A DNA stretch of 64,000 bases from Pseudomonadota bacterium (GCA_021325135.1 JAJPHT010000029.1:124001-188000); one strand, 5' to 3'. Numbered from the stretch's first letter, positions 50,419-61,100 are shown. Notes: generated by a model not told the origin, from the sequence alone. Program-made: numbers and translations.

Positions 50419-51384
50419 GTGGACGCCGCCTCCGCCGACGCGCTTCTCGCCCGCGTGCGCGGGGGGCGGACGCTCTGGGTGCTTCACGCCAACGCGGACG
50501 CGGACTGCGTGGGCTCCGCCGCCGCGCTCCAGCGCGCCTTCGGCGGCACCCTGGGAGCTCCCGACGGCCTCTCGCGCGAAGGGCGCGCGCTGGCGGAGCG
50601 GCTGGGGCTGGAGGTCGACCCGTGGCCCCACCCCGAGGCGTTCGACGTCCACGTCGCGGTGGACACCTCGTCGCGTGCCCAGTTGGGCCGCCTGGGGCCG
50701 CTCCTCGCCGCGCCCCTCCTGGTGGACCACCACGCGTATGGCGATCTCCAGGCGGGCGCGCCCGCCAAGGCGTGGGACCCCGCGCGCGCCTCGTGCTGCG
50801 AGGTCGCGCTGGCGCTGCTGGACCGCGCGGGCGCCGCGCTGCACGCGGACGTCGCCTTCGCGCTCCTCGTGGGGCTCCTCACCGACACGGCGCGCTTCCG
50901 CCACGCGGACCCCGCCGCCCTGCGCGCCGCCGCGCGGCTCGCCGAGGCCGCGGGCGCCACGATGGAGGACGCCTACGCCTTCCTGGAGCGCGTGGACGAG
51001 GAGATGGACGATCTCTCGGCGCGCAAGGCGACGCTCGTCGCCGCCTCCCGCGCGCAGGTGGACCAGTGGGGCCCCTGGCTCGTGGCCACGAGCGAAGTGG
51101 GCGCCTTCGACGGCGCGGCCGCCGCGGCGCTGGTGCGCGCGGGCGCCGACCTCGCGTTGGTGGCGCAGGAGAAGAGCGCCTCGGCGCGCATGTCGCTGCG
51201 CGCCAGCGTGCGCGCGAAGGAGGCGGGGCTTCACCTGGGCGAGGTCGCCAACGCGGCGGCGCGCGACGTGGGCTGGAGCGGCGGCGGGCACGAGGCCGCC
51301 GCGGGCCTCCAGGGGAAGCCGCCCCTGGCGCCCGCGCGCTCCGCGGTGCTGCGCCTGGCGCGGGCGAAGCTGGAGGCCGCCTGA
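50419..51384 (+). CDS. DHH-family phosphoesterase
   Basis: 321 residues from GTG. The DHH domain has 'LHANADADCVGSAAAL', 'VAVDTSS' and 'LLVDHHAYGD' (the DHH motif), 'GLLTDTARFRH'; the C-terminal DHHA1 domain ends 'WSGGGHEAAAGL'. These residues bind two metals. Family members include RecJ-like nucleases and nanoRNA/cyclic-dinucleotide phosphodiesterases; this short two-domain form resembles the latter. A TATA-like 'acgtatccca' lies ~25 bp upstream. It overlaps the metallopeptidase gene (TGATG). Confidence 0.9.
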   Translation: MDAASADALLARVRGGRTLWVLHANADADCVGSAAALQRAFGGTLGAPDGLSREGRALAERLGLEVDPWPHPEAFDVHVAVDTSSRAQLGRLGPLLAAPLLVDHHAYGDLQAGAPAKAWDPARASCCEVALALLDRAGAALHADVAFALLVGLLTDTARFRHADPAALRAAARLAEAAGATMEDAYAFLERVDEEMDDLSARKATLVAASRAQVDQWGPWLVATSEVGAFDGAAAAALVRAGADLALVAQEKSASARMSLRASVRAKEAGLHLGEVANAAARDVGWSGGGHEAAAGLQGKPPLAPARSAVLRLARAKLEAA

Positions 51385-51869
51385 TGGCGAAGCGCAAGCG
51401 CCCGAAGTACGCCTACGAGGTCGCGCCCGACGTGCAGGCCATGCTGGAGGAGATCGTGCGCCTCCTCCCCGACGAGTTCCCCCACGTGGACGTGCGGCGC
51501 GTCGTGTGCTATCGTTCCCGCGGCTCCACCGCGCGCATCTACGCGCGCATCTGGAGCCTCCCGGGCATCTGGCAGGCCGCGCTGGGCGTCGAGGCGCACT
51601 ACGTCGTCGAGGTCGTGGAGCGCTTCGACCGCGAGAGCCGCGAGGAGCAGGAGAAGACGATCCTCCACGAGCTTCTCCACATCCCCAAGACGTTCAGCGG
51701 CGCGCTGGTGCCGCACAACTGCTTCGGCAAGAAGATCAACTGTGAGGCGGAAGGGCGCCTGCACGCCAAGCTGGAGCGGGCCCGCGCGCTGGAGGCCCGG
51801 GCGCAGGCGGACGCGCAGCGCATCCTGGAGTCCTACGACCTGGGCCGCACGACGACGTCGGCGAAGTAG
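51384..51869 (+). CDS. Putative metallopeptidase (HExxH-like)
   Basis: 161 residues. The motif 'EKTILHELLHIPKTFSGALV' contains H-E-L-L-H with a further His/Cys in 'PHNCFGKK', the pattern of a small archaeal/phage metallopeptidase family that keeps zinc with two His and a downstream His. The preceding domain ('VRRVVCYRSRGSTARIYARI') forms strands. Whether it is a protease is unproven. Start overlaps the DHH gene stop, so they are co-translated and may act together. Confidence 0.78.
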   Translation: MAKRKRPKYAYEVAPDVQAMLEEIVRLLPDEFPHVDVRRVVCYRSRGSTARIYARIWSLPGIWQAALGVEAHYVVEVVERFDRESREEQEKTILHELLHIPKTFSGALVPHNCFGKKINCEAEGRLHAKLERARALEARAQADAQRILESYDLGRTTTSAK

Positions 51870-52438
51870 GCGTCGGTCCCCGTCCCGATCCAGAGGGCGA
51901 CGCCGCCCCGCGCGTGCCCCATCTTGAGGTCCTTGACCAGGAGCGCGGGCTGCGACGAGGCGCCCACGAAGAGCTCCGCGCGCTCGCCGCGCACGACGAC
52001 GCGCAGGCGCGTCCACGCGCCGGGCTCCATGTCGGCGTAGGACTCGTAGACGCCCGGCGACTCGCCGCGCAGGCGATGCCAGGGCCAGTCGGGGAGCGAG
52101 GCGTACTGCGTCGTATGGTTGCGCCGAAGCTGGTCGTCCGCGCGGGCGTTGGTGGGGCGCACGAAGAGCAACTCGAACCGGGCGGAGCCCTCCTGCACGC
52201 GGAACGCGAGCCCCGCGAAGCCGCGCATGTCGGGGTCCGCGTCAGGGCGCCGGTCGGCCGCCAGCCAGCACTCGATCTCGCCGTCCTCGAAGAGACCCGG
52301 AAGGTGGGCCAGGGGCTCGACGCCGGGCGCGCCCATCTGCGACTCGACCACGTGGACGGCACGCCGGCCGCGGTGCGTCGCGTCCGCGAGGTCCACGCCG
52401 CGGGGCGTCAGAGTGGCGGCCGAGAAGGCGGGCGGCAT
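51833..52438 (-). CDS. LamG/concanavalin-like beta-sandwich protein
   Basis: 201 residues without signal peptide. 'HVVESQMGAPGVEPLAHLPG', 'FEDGEIECWLAAD', 'GFAGLAFRVQEGSARFELLF' and 'GGVALWIGTGTDAYFADVVV' fit the DUF1080/LamG-type jelly-roll that binds sugars. No hydrolase residues can be assigned. TATA-like 'gcatacgttg' ~28 bp upstream supports ATG 52438. Its last 37 bp overlap the convergent metallopeptidase gene. Confidence 0.72.
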   Translation of the reverse strand: MPPAFSAATLTPRGVDLADATHRGRRAVHVVESQMGAPGVEPLAHLPGLFEDGEIECWLAADRRPDADPDMRGFAGLAFRVQEGSARFELLFVRPTNARADDQLRRNHTTQYASLPDWPWHRLRGESPGVYESYADMEPGAWTRLRVVVRGERAELFVGASSQPALLVKDLKMGHARGGVALWIGTGTDAYFADVVVRPRS

Positions 52439-52592
52439 CGGACCGGGCGGGCAGCGGCGCGGCCGTCTTTCAACGTATGCGGGCCCGGTCGGAGCCGGCC
52501 AGCCGGGAACCGGCAAGTGGCGAATCCCGCTTCTGGGATCGTCGTTTGTCCGGCGGGAAGGACGGTCGCTTGGACGGCGCCTACCCAAACGG

Positions 52593-52609
52593 GGGTAAAT
52601 TACTTACCC
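52593..52609. promoter_or_regulatory. TATA element inside an inverted repeat
   Basis: GGGTAA-ATTAC-TTACCC: the AT-rich core is the likely TATA box of the PRC-barrel gene, with transcription expected near 52625. A dimeric regulator binding the two arms would compete with TBP. Confidence 0.5.
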
Positions 52610-52645
52610 TGTCATGGCCCATGGATTCGCGCCGAGGTGCGACGC

Positions 52646-52930
52646 GTGCAGTCCGAAGGTTTCGTCTTCGAAGAGAAGCCCGTGTACGACTGGAACCACG
52701 TCCCCGTGGGGACCGTGAGCGGCGCCGTGCGCGATCCCAAGACCCGCGCCGCCCGGCAGCTGGTCCTGCGCTTGACCCCGGAGGCCCAGACCGAGCTTGG
52801 GGCCGAGCAGCCCACCGTCGAGCTTCCCGCGTCCTTCGTCTTCGGCGTCCGCCGCGACAGCGTCACCCTGGACCGCTCGCTCAGCGAGCTCAAGAAGATC
52901 GATTTCTTCGCCTCGGTCATCAAGAAGTAG
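52646..52930 (+). CDS. PRC-barrel domain protein
   Basis: 94 residues. 'EKPVYDWNHVPVGTVSGAVR', 'RAARQLVLRLTPEAQ' and 'FVFGVRRDSVTLDRSLSELK' form one PRC-barrel, a small beta fold found in archaeal proteins linked to cell division and RNA maturation. GTG 52646 is chosen because GAGGTG lies 6 bp upstream; a GTG at 52637 is the alternative. It is expressed from the inverted-repeat promoter at ~52600. Confidence 0.82.
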   Translation: MQSEGFVFEEKPVYDWNHVPVGTVSGAVRDPKTRAARQLVLRLTPEAQTELGAEQPTVELPASFVFGVRRDSVTLDRSLSELKKIDFFASVIKK

Positions 52931-52959
52931 GTGCCCGGCCTCCTTCTTCTTTTCAAGGG

Positions 52960-53706
52960 CTACTTCCCGTAGCGCCGCTGCCGAAGCTGGTAGGTGCGGA
53001 TCGCGCGCAGGAAGTCCACGCGGCGGAAGCCGGGCCAGAAGACGTCGGTGAAGTAGAGCTCGCTGTACGCCATCTGCCAGAGCAGGAAGTTGCTGATGCG
53101 CTCCTCGCCGCTGGTGCGCAGGATGAGGTCGGGGTCGGGGAGGTGCGCCGTGTAGAGGTGCTTCGCGACGAGGGACTCGTCGATGTCCGAAGGCTTGACG
53201 CGGCCCGCCTTCACGTCCTCGGCGATGCCGCGGATGGCGTCGAGGATCTCCTGCCGGCCGCCGTAGGCGACGGCGATGGTGTAGAAGTAGGACGCGTAGT
53301 CGCGGGTGCGCTCCTCGGCGACGCGGATGGCCTCGCGGACGCGCTTGGGGAGGCGGTCCAATTGGCCGATGGCGCGGATGTGGATGCGGTTGCGGTGGAC
53401 GCGCTCGTCGGCCGCCATCCGGAGGAAGTTCTCCTCGAAGAGCTCCATGAGGCGCTTGACCTCCATGGGGTTGCGGTTGAAGTTCTCGCTGGAGAACGCG
53501 TACACCGTGAGGTGCTTCACGTCCAGCTCCAGGCACCAGTCCAGCACGCTCTCCAGCGTGTCGCGGCCGTACTCGTGCCCCTTGAGGGCGGGCTCGCCCA
53601 GCGCCTCGGCGAAGCGGCGGTTGCCGTCCATGATGATGCCGATGTGGCGGGGGACGGGCTCGCCCCTCACTTCCTTGAGGAGCGCGGCCTCGACGGTCTT
53701 GGCCAC
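52960..53706 (-). CDS. uppS: cis-Prenyltransferase (undecaprenyl/polyprenyl diphosphate synthase)
   Basis: 248 residues from GTG. All family motifs are present: 'IIMDGNRRFA' (catalytic Asp), 'GHEYGRDTL', 'VYAFSSENFNRNP' and 'DLILRTSGEERISNFLLWQM', 'SELYF'. It condenses isopentenyl diphosphate to make the polyprenyl carrier lipid used for glycan assembly. The GTG shortens the usual N-terminal helix; coding-like sequence continues upstream to an ATC at 53739 that follows a GAGGAG site. A TATA-like element lies near 53780. Confidence 0.93.
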   Translation of the reverse strand: MAKTVEAALLKEVRGEPVPRHIGIIMDGNRRFAEALGEPALKGHEYGRDTLESVLDWCLELDVKHLTVYAFSSENFNRNPMEVKRLMELFEENFLRMAADERVHRNRIHIRAIGQLDRLPKRVREAIRVAEERTRDYASYFYTIAVAYGGRQEILDAIRGIAEDVKAGRVKPSDIDESLVAKHLYTAHLPDPDLILRTSGEERISNFLLWQMAYSELYFTDVFWPGFRRVDFLRAIRTYQLRQRRYGK

Positions 53707-53797
53707 CGCGTCGCCGACGCGGTCCTTGATCTCGTGGATCGGCGCTCCTCCTGGTCCGGGCTGACCCGCTGCCGGATGAAATAGATTGCTCCCGCGA

Positions 53798-54511
53798 TCA
53801 GGGCGCCAGCGTCTTGCCCAGCTTGGGGCCGTGCATCTCGAAGCCGCCGTCCACGGGGGGCACGACGACCTTGGCCGCGGTGCCCACGCGCTTCTCGAAC
53901 TCGTGCGGGTCCGCGTGGATGGGCGGGAAGGTGTTGTAGTGCATGGGCACCGCGACGTTGACGCCCAGCCACTCCACGGCGCGCGCCGCGTGCTCGGCGC
54001 CCATGGTGTAGAAGTCGCCGATGGGCACGGCCGCGACGTGGGGCTGGAGGAGGTCGCGGATCACCGTGCGCATGTCGCCGAAGAGGCCCGTGTCGCCCGC
54101 GTGGTAGAAGCGCGTCTCGCCGTCGTCCACCACGAAGCCGCACGCCACGCCGCCGTACCCCTGGAAGTGGTCCCCCTCGCGGTGGAAGCCGCTGGTGTGC
54201 AGGGCGGGCGCGCACCAGACGCGCAGCTTGCCCTTGCGCCAGAAGCCGCCCACGTTCATGCCGACGCTCCCCCGCGCGCCGCGCGCCTCCAGGATGCCCG
54301 CAAGCTCGTAGGTCGCGACGCAGGGCACGCCGAACTCAGGCGCGCTCCCCACGTGGTCCGCGTGGGCGTGCGTCACCAGGATGATGTCGGGGTGGAAGTC
54401 GGCGACGCGCTTCGCGGTCATGCCGTTCTCGACGAACGGATCCACGAGGACCTTCGTGCCGTCCTTGCACGCGAGCGAGAAGAACGAATGGCCGTGCCAG
54501 CGGATCTCCAT
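53798..54511 (-). CDS. UPF0173 metal-dependent hydrolase (metallo-beta-lactamase fold)
   Basis: 237 residues. 'MEIRWHGHSFF', 'VLVDPFVENG' and the metal motif 'VTHAHADHVG' (H-x-H-x-D-H), then 'GDTGLFGDM' and 'VPMHYNTFP' are the UPF0173 landmarks. Two zinc ions are expected. The natural substrate of the family is not established. Cytosolic. The small zinc peptide gene lies 46 bp upstream on the same strand. Confidence 0.9.
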   Translation of the reverse strand: MEIRWHGHSFFSLACKDGTKVLVDPFVENGMTAKRVADFHPDIILVTHAHADHVGSAPEFGVPCVATYELAGILEARGARGSVGMNVGGFWRKGKLRVWCAPALHTSGFHREGDHFQGYGGVACGFVVDDGETRFYHAGDTGLFGDMRTVIRDLLQPHVAAVPIGDFYTMGAEHAARAVEWLGVNVAVPMHYNTFPPIHADPHEFEKRVGTAAKVVVPPVDGGFEMHGPKLGKTLAP

Positions 54512-54557
54512 GCCGGCGCGAAGAGCGCGCCCAAGGAAAAGACGTTCGGGTACGGGC

Positions 54558-54659
54558 TCAGAAGTGGAAGGCGGCGCCGCACTCGGTGCAGTTCCCGGGG
54601 GCCATGAACTCGGTGCCGCACGACTTGCACAGCGTCAGGAACGTCGTCTCCTCTTGCAT
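54558..54659 (-). CDS. 33-residue zinc-ribbon peptide
   Basis: MQEETTFLTLCKSCGTEFMA is followed by 13 more residues with a second C-x2-C (CTEC) and a final His. The four Cys (11, 14, 24, 27) form a miniature zinc ribbon. The ATG is preceded by a TATA-like 'tcttaactac' ~30 bp upstream, and the frame shows normal codon bias. Peptides of this size are usually missed by gene callers. Function unknown; possibly an adaptor or a subunit lost from a larger protein. Confidence 0.6.
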   Translation of the reverse strand: MQEETTFLTLCKSCGTEFMAPGNCTECGAAFHF

Positions 54660-54798
54660 CCGAGCCCATCCGTCAGCGCCCGGGTAGTTAAGAGTTGTTG
54701 GTTCGGCCGGCGAACGTTCCGGGCCCTTCCCCGGCGCCCCCAGGCCTCAGAAAGTTCTTAGGAGGGAAGCCTTGTGGCCCCATCGCCAGCGACGCATT

Positions 54799-54871
54799 GC
54801 GGCGTTCGCGTAGCGGTTAGCGCAGCAGCTTCCCAAGCTGCCCTCCGGGGGTTCGAATCCCCCACGCCGCA
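54799..54871 (+). tRNA. tRNA-Gly(CCC)
   Basis: 73-nt cloverleaf: acceptor GCGGCGT/ACGCCGC with discriminator A, anticodon stem GCAGC/GCTGC, loop TTCCCAA (anticodon CCC), T-arm GGGGGTTCGAATCCCCC. No intron, no encoded CCA. Confidence 0.95.
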
Positions 54872-54920
54872 TTTCAGCGGGCACTCCGTCGCACGCGCTT
54901 TCGCGCGTGCGGACTCCGTG

Positions 54921-55020
54921 GCAGAGGGGGTGACTTCCCCCTCTGCGCTCCCCCTGCCGGGGGGACTTCGTCCCCCACGGACCCCCCTGCGGCGCTGCGC
55001 GCCGCGGGGGCTTCGCCCCC
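54921..55020. terminator. Cluster of four perfect hairpins between convergent transcripts
   Basis: GCAGAGGGGG/CCCCCTCTGC (54921-54946, 6-nt loop), GGGGGAC-TTC-GTCCCCC (54960-54976), GCGGCGC-TGC-GCGCCGC (54989-55005) and GGGGGC-TTC-GCCCCC (55006-55020). They fill the gap between tRNA-Gly(CCC) and the 3' end of the subtilase gene, so bidirectional termination is the simplest role. Confidence 0.5.
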
Positions 55021-55108
55021 TTTCCCCCGAGGGAAATGAGGGACCCTTTCTGGAGGGTCGTGAAAGGGGGATCTTCGGCGCGCGCGGGGGCCCCGCCGCG
55101 GGGTGATA

Positions 55109-58100
55109 TCACGCCTCGCGGTGGGCCTCGTGCTTGGCTGCGCGCTGCGCGTCCACGTCCTCCACGGGGACGCGGCGGGGCGGGCGGCGGTGCTCGCGGC
55201 GGAAGCGGAGCGCGGCGAAGGCGTAGCCGGACGCGCCCACGACGCCCACGCCCACGAGGACGGCCTGCGGGAGGAGGGCCATCTCGTAGGTGACGTAGAG
55301 GGCCATGGCCGCGGCGGCCGCCGCGAGGGAGACGGGCTTGCTCCAGCGCCAGACCTCGCCGCCGGGGAGGGGGCCGAAGGGCATGGCGGCGGTGGCGAGG
55401 GCCGAGACGGCCATGGCGACGCCCACGCTCTCCAGCGTGTAGAAGCCCAGGCGGCCCGCCACGAGGAAGACGAGGCTCCACGCGCTGGTGATGCCCAGGA
55501 TCGCCAGGGCGCGGTGGCCGGCGAGGCGCTTCTCGCCCTCGGTCTCCTCGACGCCGTTGTCCACGTAGCCCGGGTAGCCGAAGGGCGAGCGGAAGGCGAT
55601 GGTGGAGACGAGGAGCGACGCGACGCCCGCGACCCAGATGCGGAAGCGGACGCGCGCGCCCGAGAGGTGGGCGATGAGCGACTCGCTGCCGTACTTCTGG
55701 AGGGCGAGGAGGACGGCCGCGACGCCCACGAAGGGCAGCGTCGCGACGAAGGCCGCCCAGGTGTAGGCGCCCGCCTCGGCGATGGTGTAGAACACCGCGA
55801 TGAGGGAGACGGTGAGGACCAGCGCGATGGCGCTGGCGATGCGGCGGCGTCGCTCGATCGAAGCGAGGTCCTTGGTCCGGTCGCGCAGCGCGTCGCTGCC
55901 CGCGTCGGTGAAGAGGTCCTTGAGGTACTGCGTGAAGCTGAAGCCGGAGCTTCCGCCGCCGCTGGTGACCGCGCTGCCCGCCGCGCTGCTGACGGAGCTG
56001 GAGGCGGTCGCGGTGGCCGCGCCCATGGCGCTGGTGGTGAGGGTGTTGGTGGCCACGGTGGCGAGCGCCGCCGCGCCGACGCCCAGGGCCGCGCCGCCGT
56101 CCGCCGCGGCCGCGGTGTAGGCCGAGTTGCGCACGAGGACGCTCGTGCTGGCGAGGACGACCTCGTGGCCGTCGGGCTGGCGCTCGCGGGCCTCCACGGT
56201 GTAGTGGCCGTCGTCCTGCTGCGTGGTGTCCCAGGTGGCGTCGCTGCCGCCGCCCAGGGTGGTCTCGTGCCCCTGCTCGTCGATGACGACGAAGCGCACG
56301 CGGTCCGGGTGCGGCGCGTTGCGGAGGCTCACATGGACCTGCCCGCGGGCGCCCGCGTCCAGGCTCGCCGTGGCGTTGGCGTCCTGCGTGACCACCAGCT
56401 GCGGAGCCGGAGGGGGCGAGGAGGGGGATGCAGACGCGGGCGTGGGCGTGACGCTGGCCTGCTCCAGGGGCTGGCCGCCGCCGGAGGAGGGCGAGCCGCT
56501 GTTGCCTGAGGGCGCGGGCGTCGAGGGAGGGCGCGCGGTGGGCGAGGTGGGCGCCGTGGCGTTGTCGTTCTGCGCGGTGGCGAGGGGCGCGTCCATGCGG
56601 AAGCTGCCGCCGGAGCCCGAGGTCTCGTGGCCCGCGTGGTCGCGCGCGACGAGGCTCACCGAGTAGGAGCCGGCCGCGCGGGGGGAGAGCGTGCCCACGA
56701 AGGAGCCGCCGGCGGGCGAGAGGTCGACGCTCGTGCCGTCGGAGAGCAGCGCGCGGACGGAGGCGACGCCCGAGGCGTCGTCGTGGGCGCGCACCGTGAG
56801 CGTGACGCCGTGGCCCACCGTGGCGTTGGGCGCGGAGAGCGAGGCGCCGTCCAGCGAGGGAGGCGCGAGGTCCACCTGGAAGTCCTGCGCGTGCTCGGCC
56901 TCGTCGGGCGCGCCCGTCTGCGTGGCGTGCCAGTGGAGCGTATGGCGTCCCGCGGGGATCGCGATGGGACCCGAGTAGGCCTGGTCCGAGCCGCCGTCGA
57001 GGCGCCAGAGCAGCGAGGCGCCGGAGGAGGCGTTCAGCGCCACGCTGGGCGAGGAGACGTACCACCCTTCGCCGCCGTCGGGCGACGCGGGGGAGATTGT
57101 GGCGTGGCTCGTGGGCGAGGGGAGCGCCGGGAGCGTGGCGGTGGACTCGGGGCTCGACGAGCCTTCGCCCACGTCGTTGACTGCCGCGACGGAGTACGCG
57201 TAGGTGCCGCCGGGGCGCGCCGTGGCGTCGTCGAAGGACGTGCCCGACACGGTGGCGAGGAGCGCGCGCCCTTCGCTGGCGCGGCGGTAGAGGTGATAGC
57301 TCGTGAGGGGCGGTGAGCCCGCGTCGCCGGGCGGGGCCCACGCGACGAGGACGTGGCCATCCGCGACGGTGACCGAGGGCGCGCCGGGGGCGCCGGGCGC
57401 GTGGCGCGCGGGCGTCGGCGGGGGAGGCCGCGGCGGGGGCGGGGCGGGCGGGCTCTGCACGTCCACCGTGCCGGCGTCCGCGTCGCGCGCGTTGCCCGCG
57501 GCGTCCACGGCGTGGGCGCGCAGCGTGAGCGCGCCGGCCGGAGCGGCGTGGAGCGTGGCGTTGGCGAAGCGGCCGTCGAACGTCGTGGGCAGCGCCGCGT
57601 CGCCGACGCGCAGCGAGACGCCCGCGACGCCCGAGAGCGGATCGCTCACGGGCAGGCTGAAGGCGATGTCATCGCCAGGGCGCGGGAGCGCGGGGCTCAC
57701 CGAGAGGTTGCCCAGGATGGGCGCCTGGTCGTCGACGCGGATCTCCACCGCGTGGGGCGTCTCGTCGGGGAGGCCGTCGGCGGTGGCGTTGTACGTCAGC
57801 TCGTGGACGCCCGCGGGGATGGCAAAAGGCCCGTCGTAGATGATATCATCGCTGCCGTCGAGGCGGTAGGTGATGCGCGCGTTGTCGGGCGTCGCCGTGA
57901 GCGTCGCGTTGGGCGCGTGGACGTACCAACCGGCGGCGCCGTCGGGCGCGGGGAGCGAGAGCGTCGTCTGCACCGCGGGGCCCAGCGGCGTGAACGCGAA
58001 GGGCGCGGCGAGGCGGTTGCCCGCGAGGTCCGAGGCCCCGGTGCCCACGACGACGGGCGGGGGGGTCGTCCAGCCGTCGCGGCGCTCCAGCGCGAGGTAG

Positions 58101-61100
58101 CCCTCGTCGTACCAGACGAGGTGCCAGCCGTCGAGCCCGCGCAGCGCGGAGCCCACGGCGTACTCGCTCATGCCCTCGGAGAACTCAAGGTCGACCTCGT
58201 AGGAGACGGCCTCGGCGCGGACGGAGGCGTCCTTGGCGCGCGCGTGCGCGAGGGCCGCGTCCTCGAAGCCGCCCTGGTCGAAGCGGTCGAGACGGACCGT
58301 GGGGCGCGTGAGGTCGATGCGCACGCTGCGCTCGGCGACAGGGCTCTGGGTGCCGTTCTCGTCCAAGACCACGGCCTCCACGTCGTGCCAGCCCTCGGGG
58401 AGGGTGAGGTTGTCGCCCTGGACCCAGTCGCCGTCGTCCACGCGGTAGGCCAGCGTGGAGAGGTTGAGGGCGCCCGTGCCGGCGACGGGGGCGAGCGTCA
58501 CGTGGACGGGGCTCGTGTAGACGCCTTCGTGGCCGTCGGGCGTCGCGGGGTCGAGGTCGAGGCGGACGCATGGCGGGACCGTCGCGTCGGGGGAGGGCTC
58601 GTAGGCGAGGGAGGCACGCGGGCCTTCGCCCGCGGCGTTGCGCGCGGCCACGGAGTACGTGGCGGGGAGCGACGCGTCGAAGGCGGGGTCGGACGCGCCC
58701 GGCTTGCCCACCTGCGCGACGAGGACGTCGCCTTCGCAGGGCGTCGAGCGGAAGAGGTCGTAGCCGAGGATGGCCGCGCCGCCGTCGCCCTCAGGCGCGC
58801 TCCACGAGAGGGAGGCGCCGCCCTGCTCGGAGGGCGTGAGCGAGAGGCCCGTGGGGGCGTCGGGGGGCGTGGCGTTGGGGGGCGTGAAGAGGATGCCCGC
58901 GTCGGCGAGGCCGAAGAGGCCGTGGCGGTAGCTCAGCCCGATGGCGCCGCTGGGGTCCTCGATGCCCACCGTCCGGAGGTGGCTGCCGTCGCTGGGCACG
59001 TCGGCGCTCTGCACCTCGACCTGGTTGGTGCCCTCGTGGAGGATGATCTCGAACGTGACGGGCTCGCGGTGGTAGAACTGCGAGACGCCCTCCCACGAGA
59101 CGACGAAGGAGCGCTCGGGGGCCTGGCCCAGGGTGGCGACGTGGATCGTGCCTTCGCCGGGGGCGTAGAGGTCCTCCCAGTCGCCCGCGATGACGTCGTG
59201 GAGGTAGGAGCCGGGGATCGCCTGGCCGTTGCAGCACCCCTGGCTCGTGCCGGGGTCGAAGGCGAGGAAGCCGTTGCTGCCCACGTAGAGGGAGTCGTGG
59301 GTCTGGCCGTAGAAGGTGAAGTTGAACCCGATGGGGACGAGGGTGCTCAGCACGTCGTCCTCCAAGGGGAGGGGCACGCCGCCGGTGGCGTCGACCCAGC
59401 GGAAGTCCGTGGTGGCGCACGAGTAGCCCGCGGCGTCGGTGGCCGTCTCGCAGGGGGCGAGGTCGCCGGCGCTCAGCGAGGCCGCGAGCGCGCCGGGGGC
59501 GTCGCCCGGCTCGCCGTAGGCCACGAGGCGATAATGATAGCGCGCGTGGGCGTCGAGGCCCTCGTCCTGGTAGCCCGTGGCGTCGGCGCCGAGGCTCGCG
59601 ACGTACCGGTTCTCGTAGCCCTCCGCGGTGCCGCGGTAGAGGCGGTAGCCCGCGAGGCCTTCGCCCAGCGTGCGCGGCGCGGTCCAGTTGAGCTGCACGC
59701 TGCCGGGCTCGCTCCCAGGAACGGCGGTGAGGTTCTGCGCCTCGCTGAGGTGGTCGCCGGGGAGGAAGAGCGTGGCGGCGTGGTGCAGCGCGTCCGCGCC
59801 GTAGAGCGCGCGCAGGCCCGAGGAGCCCTCGGGGCTCTCGATGCCCGTGACGTGGACGCGGCCGTCGGAGGGGGCGTCCACGACCTGCGTCTCGATGATA
59901 TCAGACGACTCGTGGAGGATGACCTGGAAGGTGGAGGGGGCGGCGCCGTCGGGGTTGGGGACTCCGCTCCACTCGGCGACGAACTCGCGCTCGGGGGCCG
60001 AGCCCAGCGTGGCGTAGCGCACGGCGCCGGCGAGGCCGGGGTCGAGGTCGCCCCAGTGGCCCGCGACGAGGTCGTTGGGCGCGTTGGCGTCGGGGACCTC
60101 CTGGCCCGCGCAGCAGCCGGCCGTCTCGTCGTCCTGGAACGTGAGGTAGCCGTTGGGCGAGAGGTAGGCGTGGTCGTGGGCCTCGCCGTAGAAGGAGAAC
60201 GAGAAGCCCAGGGGGATGGGCTCCGAGAGCCCCTCGTCGCCCAGGTGGACGAGGGTGGCGTTGGAGGGCAGCGCGCGCGGCGCGAAGGGCGTCTCCTCGC
60301 ACGCGTAGCCGAAGGTGTCGTTGACCATGCCGCAGGCGGGCTGGAAGGGGGCGTCGCCGCAGGGCGCGGCGTCGCGCACGAGGCAGTCGGCGTCCAGGAC
60401 GCCGGCTCCGGTGGCGTCGTCGTGGCCCCGCGCGCCCACGTCGCGGGCGGTGGCGAGGAGGCGCGCGCGAAGCTGCGCGGCGGTGAGGTCGGGGTTGGCG
60501 CTCCACGCGAGGGCCAGGGAGCCGCTCACGAAGGCGGTGCTCATGCTGGTGCCCGAGAGGGAGGCGTACGACGAGTCGTCGCCGTCCCACGTCGAGAGCA
60601 CGCCCTCGCCGGGCGCCGCGATGGCGACCTGCGGGCCCTTGGAGGAGAAGGAGCAGGGGAGGTCCGAGCCGTCGACGCACGAGACGGCGATGACGTCGGG
60701 GAGGCGGGCGGGGAAGAGGACGCAGTCGTTGCAGCCCTCGTTGCCGCTGGCGGCGACCACGAGCTTGCCGTGCGCAGCCGCGTAGGCGACGGCGTCGTCC
60801 AGGGCGGAGGAGTCGGCCTCGCCGCCCAGCGACATGGAGATCACCGTGCGCGGCGGCGTGTGGCCGACGCACCAGGTGACGCCCTGCGCGATGACGTCCA
60901 TGCTGCCCATGCCGGCGAAGTCCAGGACCTTGACGCCGTAGAGGCTGACGTTGGCGACGCCCGCGATGCCCAGGCCGTTGTCCACGGTGGCCGCGGCGAT
61001 GCCCGAGACGTGCGTGCCGTGGCCGTTGTCGTCCATCGGGTCGTCGTCGCCGTTGACGAAGTCGTGCCCGCCCATCCAGCGCGTGCCGTTGAGGTCCTCG

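Noticed and set aside
51384..51869. Prophage remnant marked by a phage-type metallopeptidase
   Set aside because: The family also occurs in ordinary archaeal operons, codon use matches the surroundings and no phage structural gene is near.
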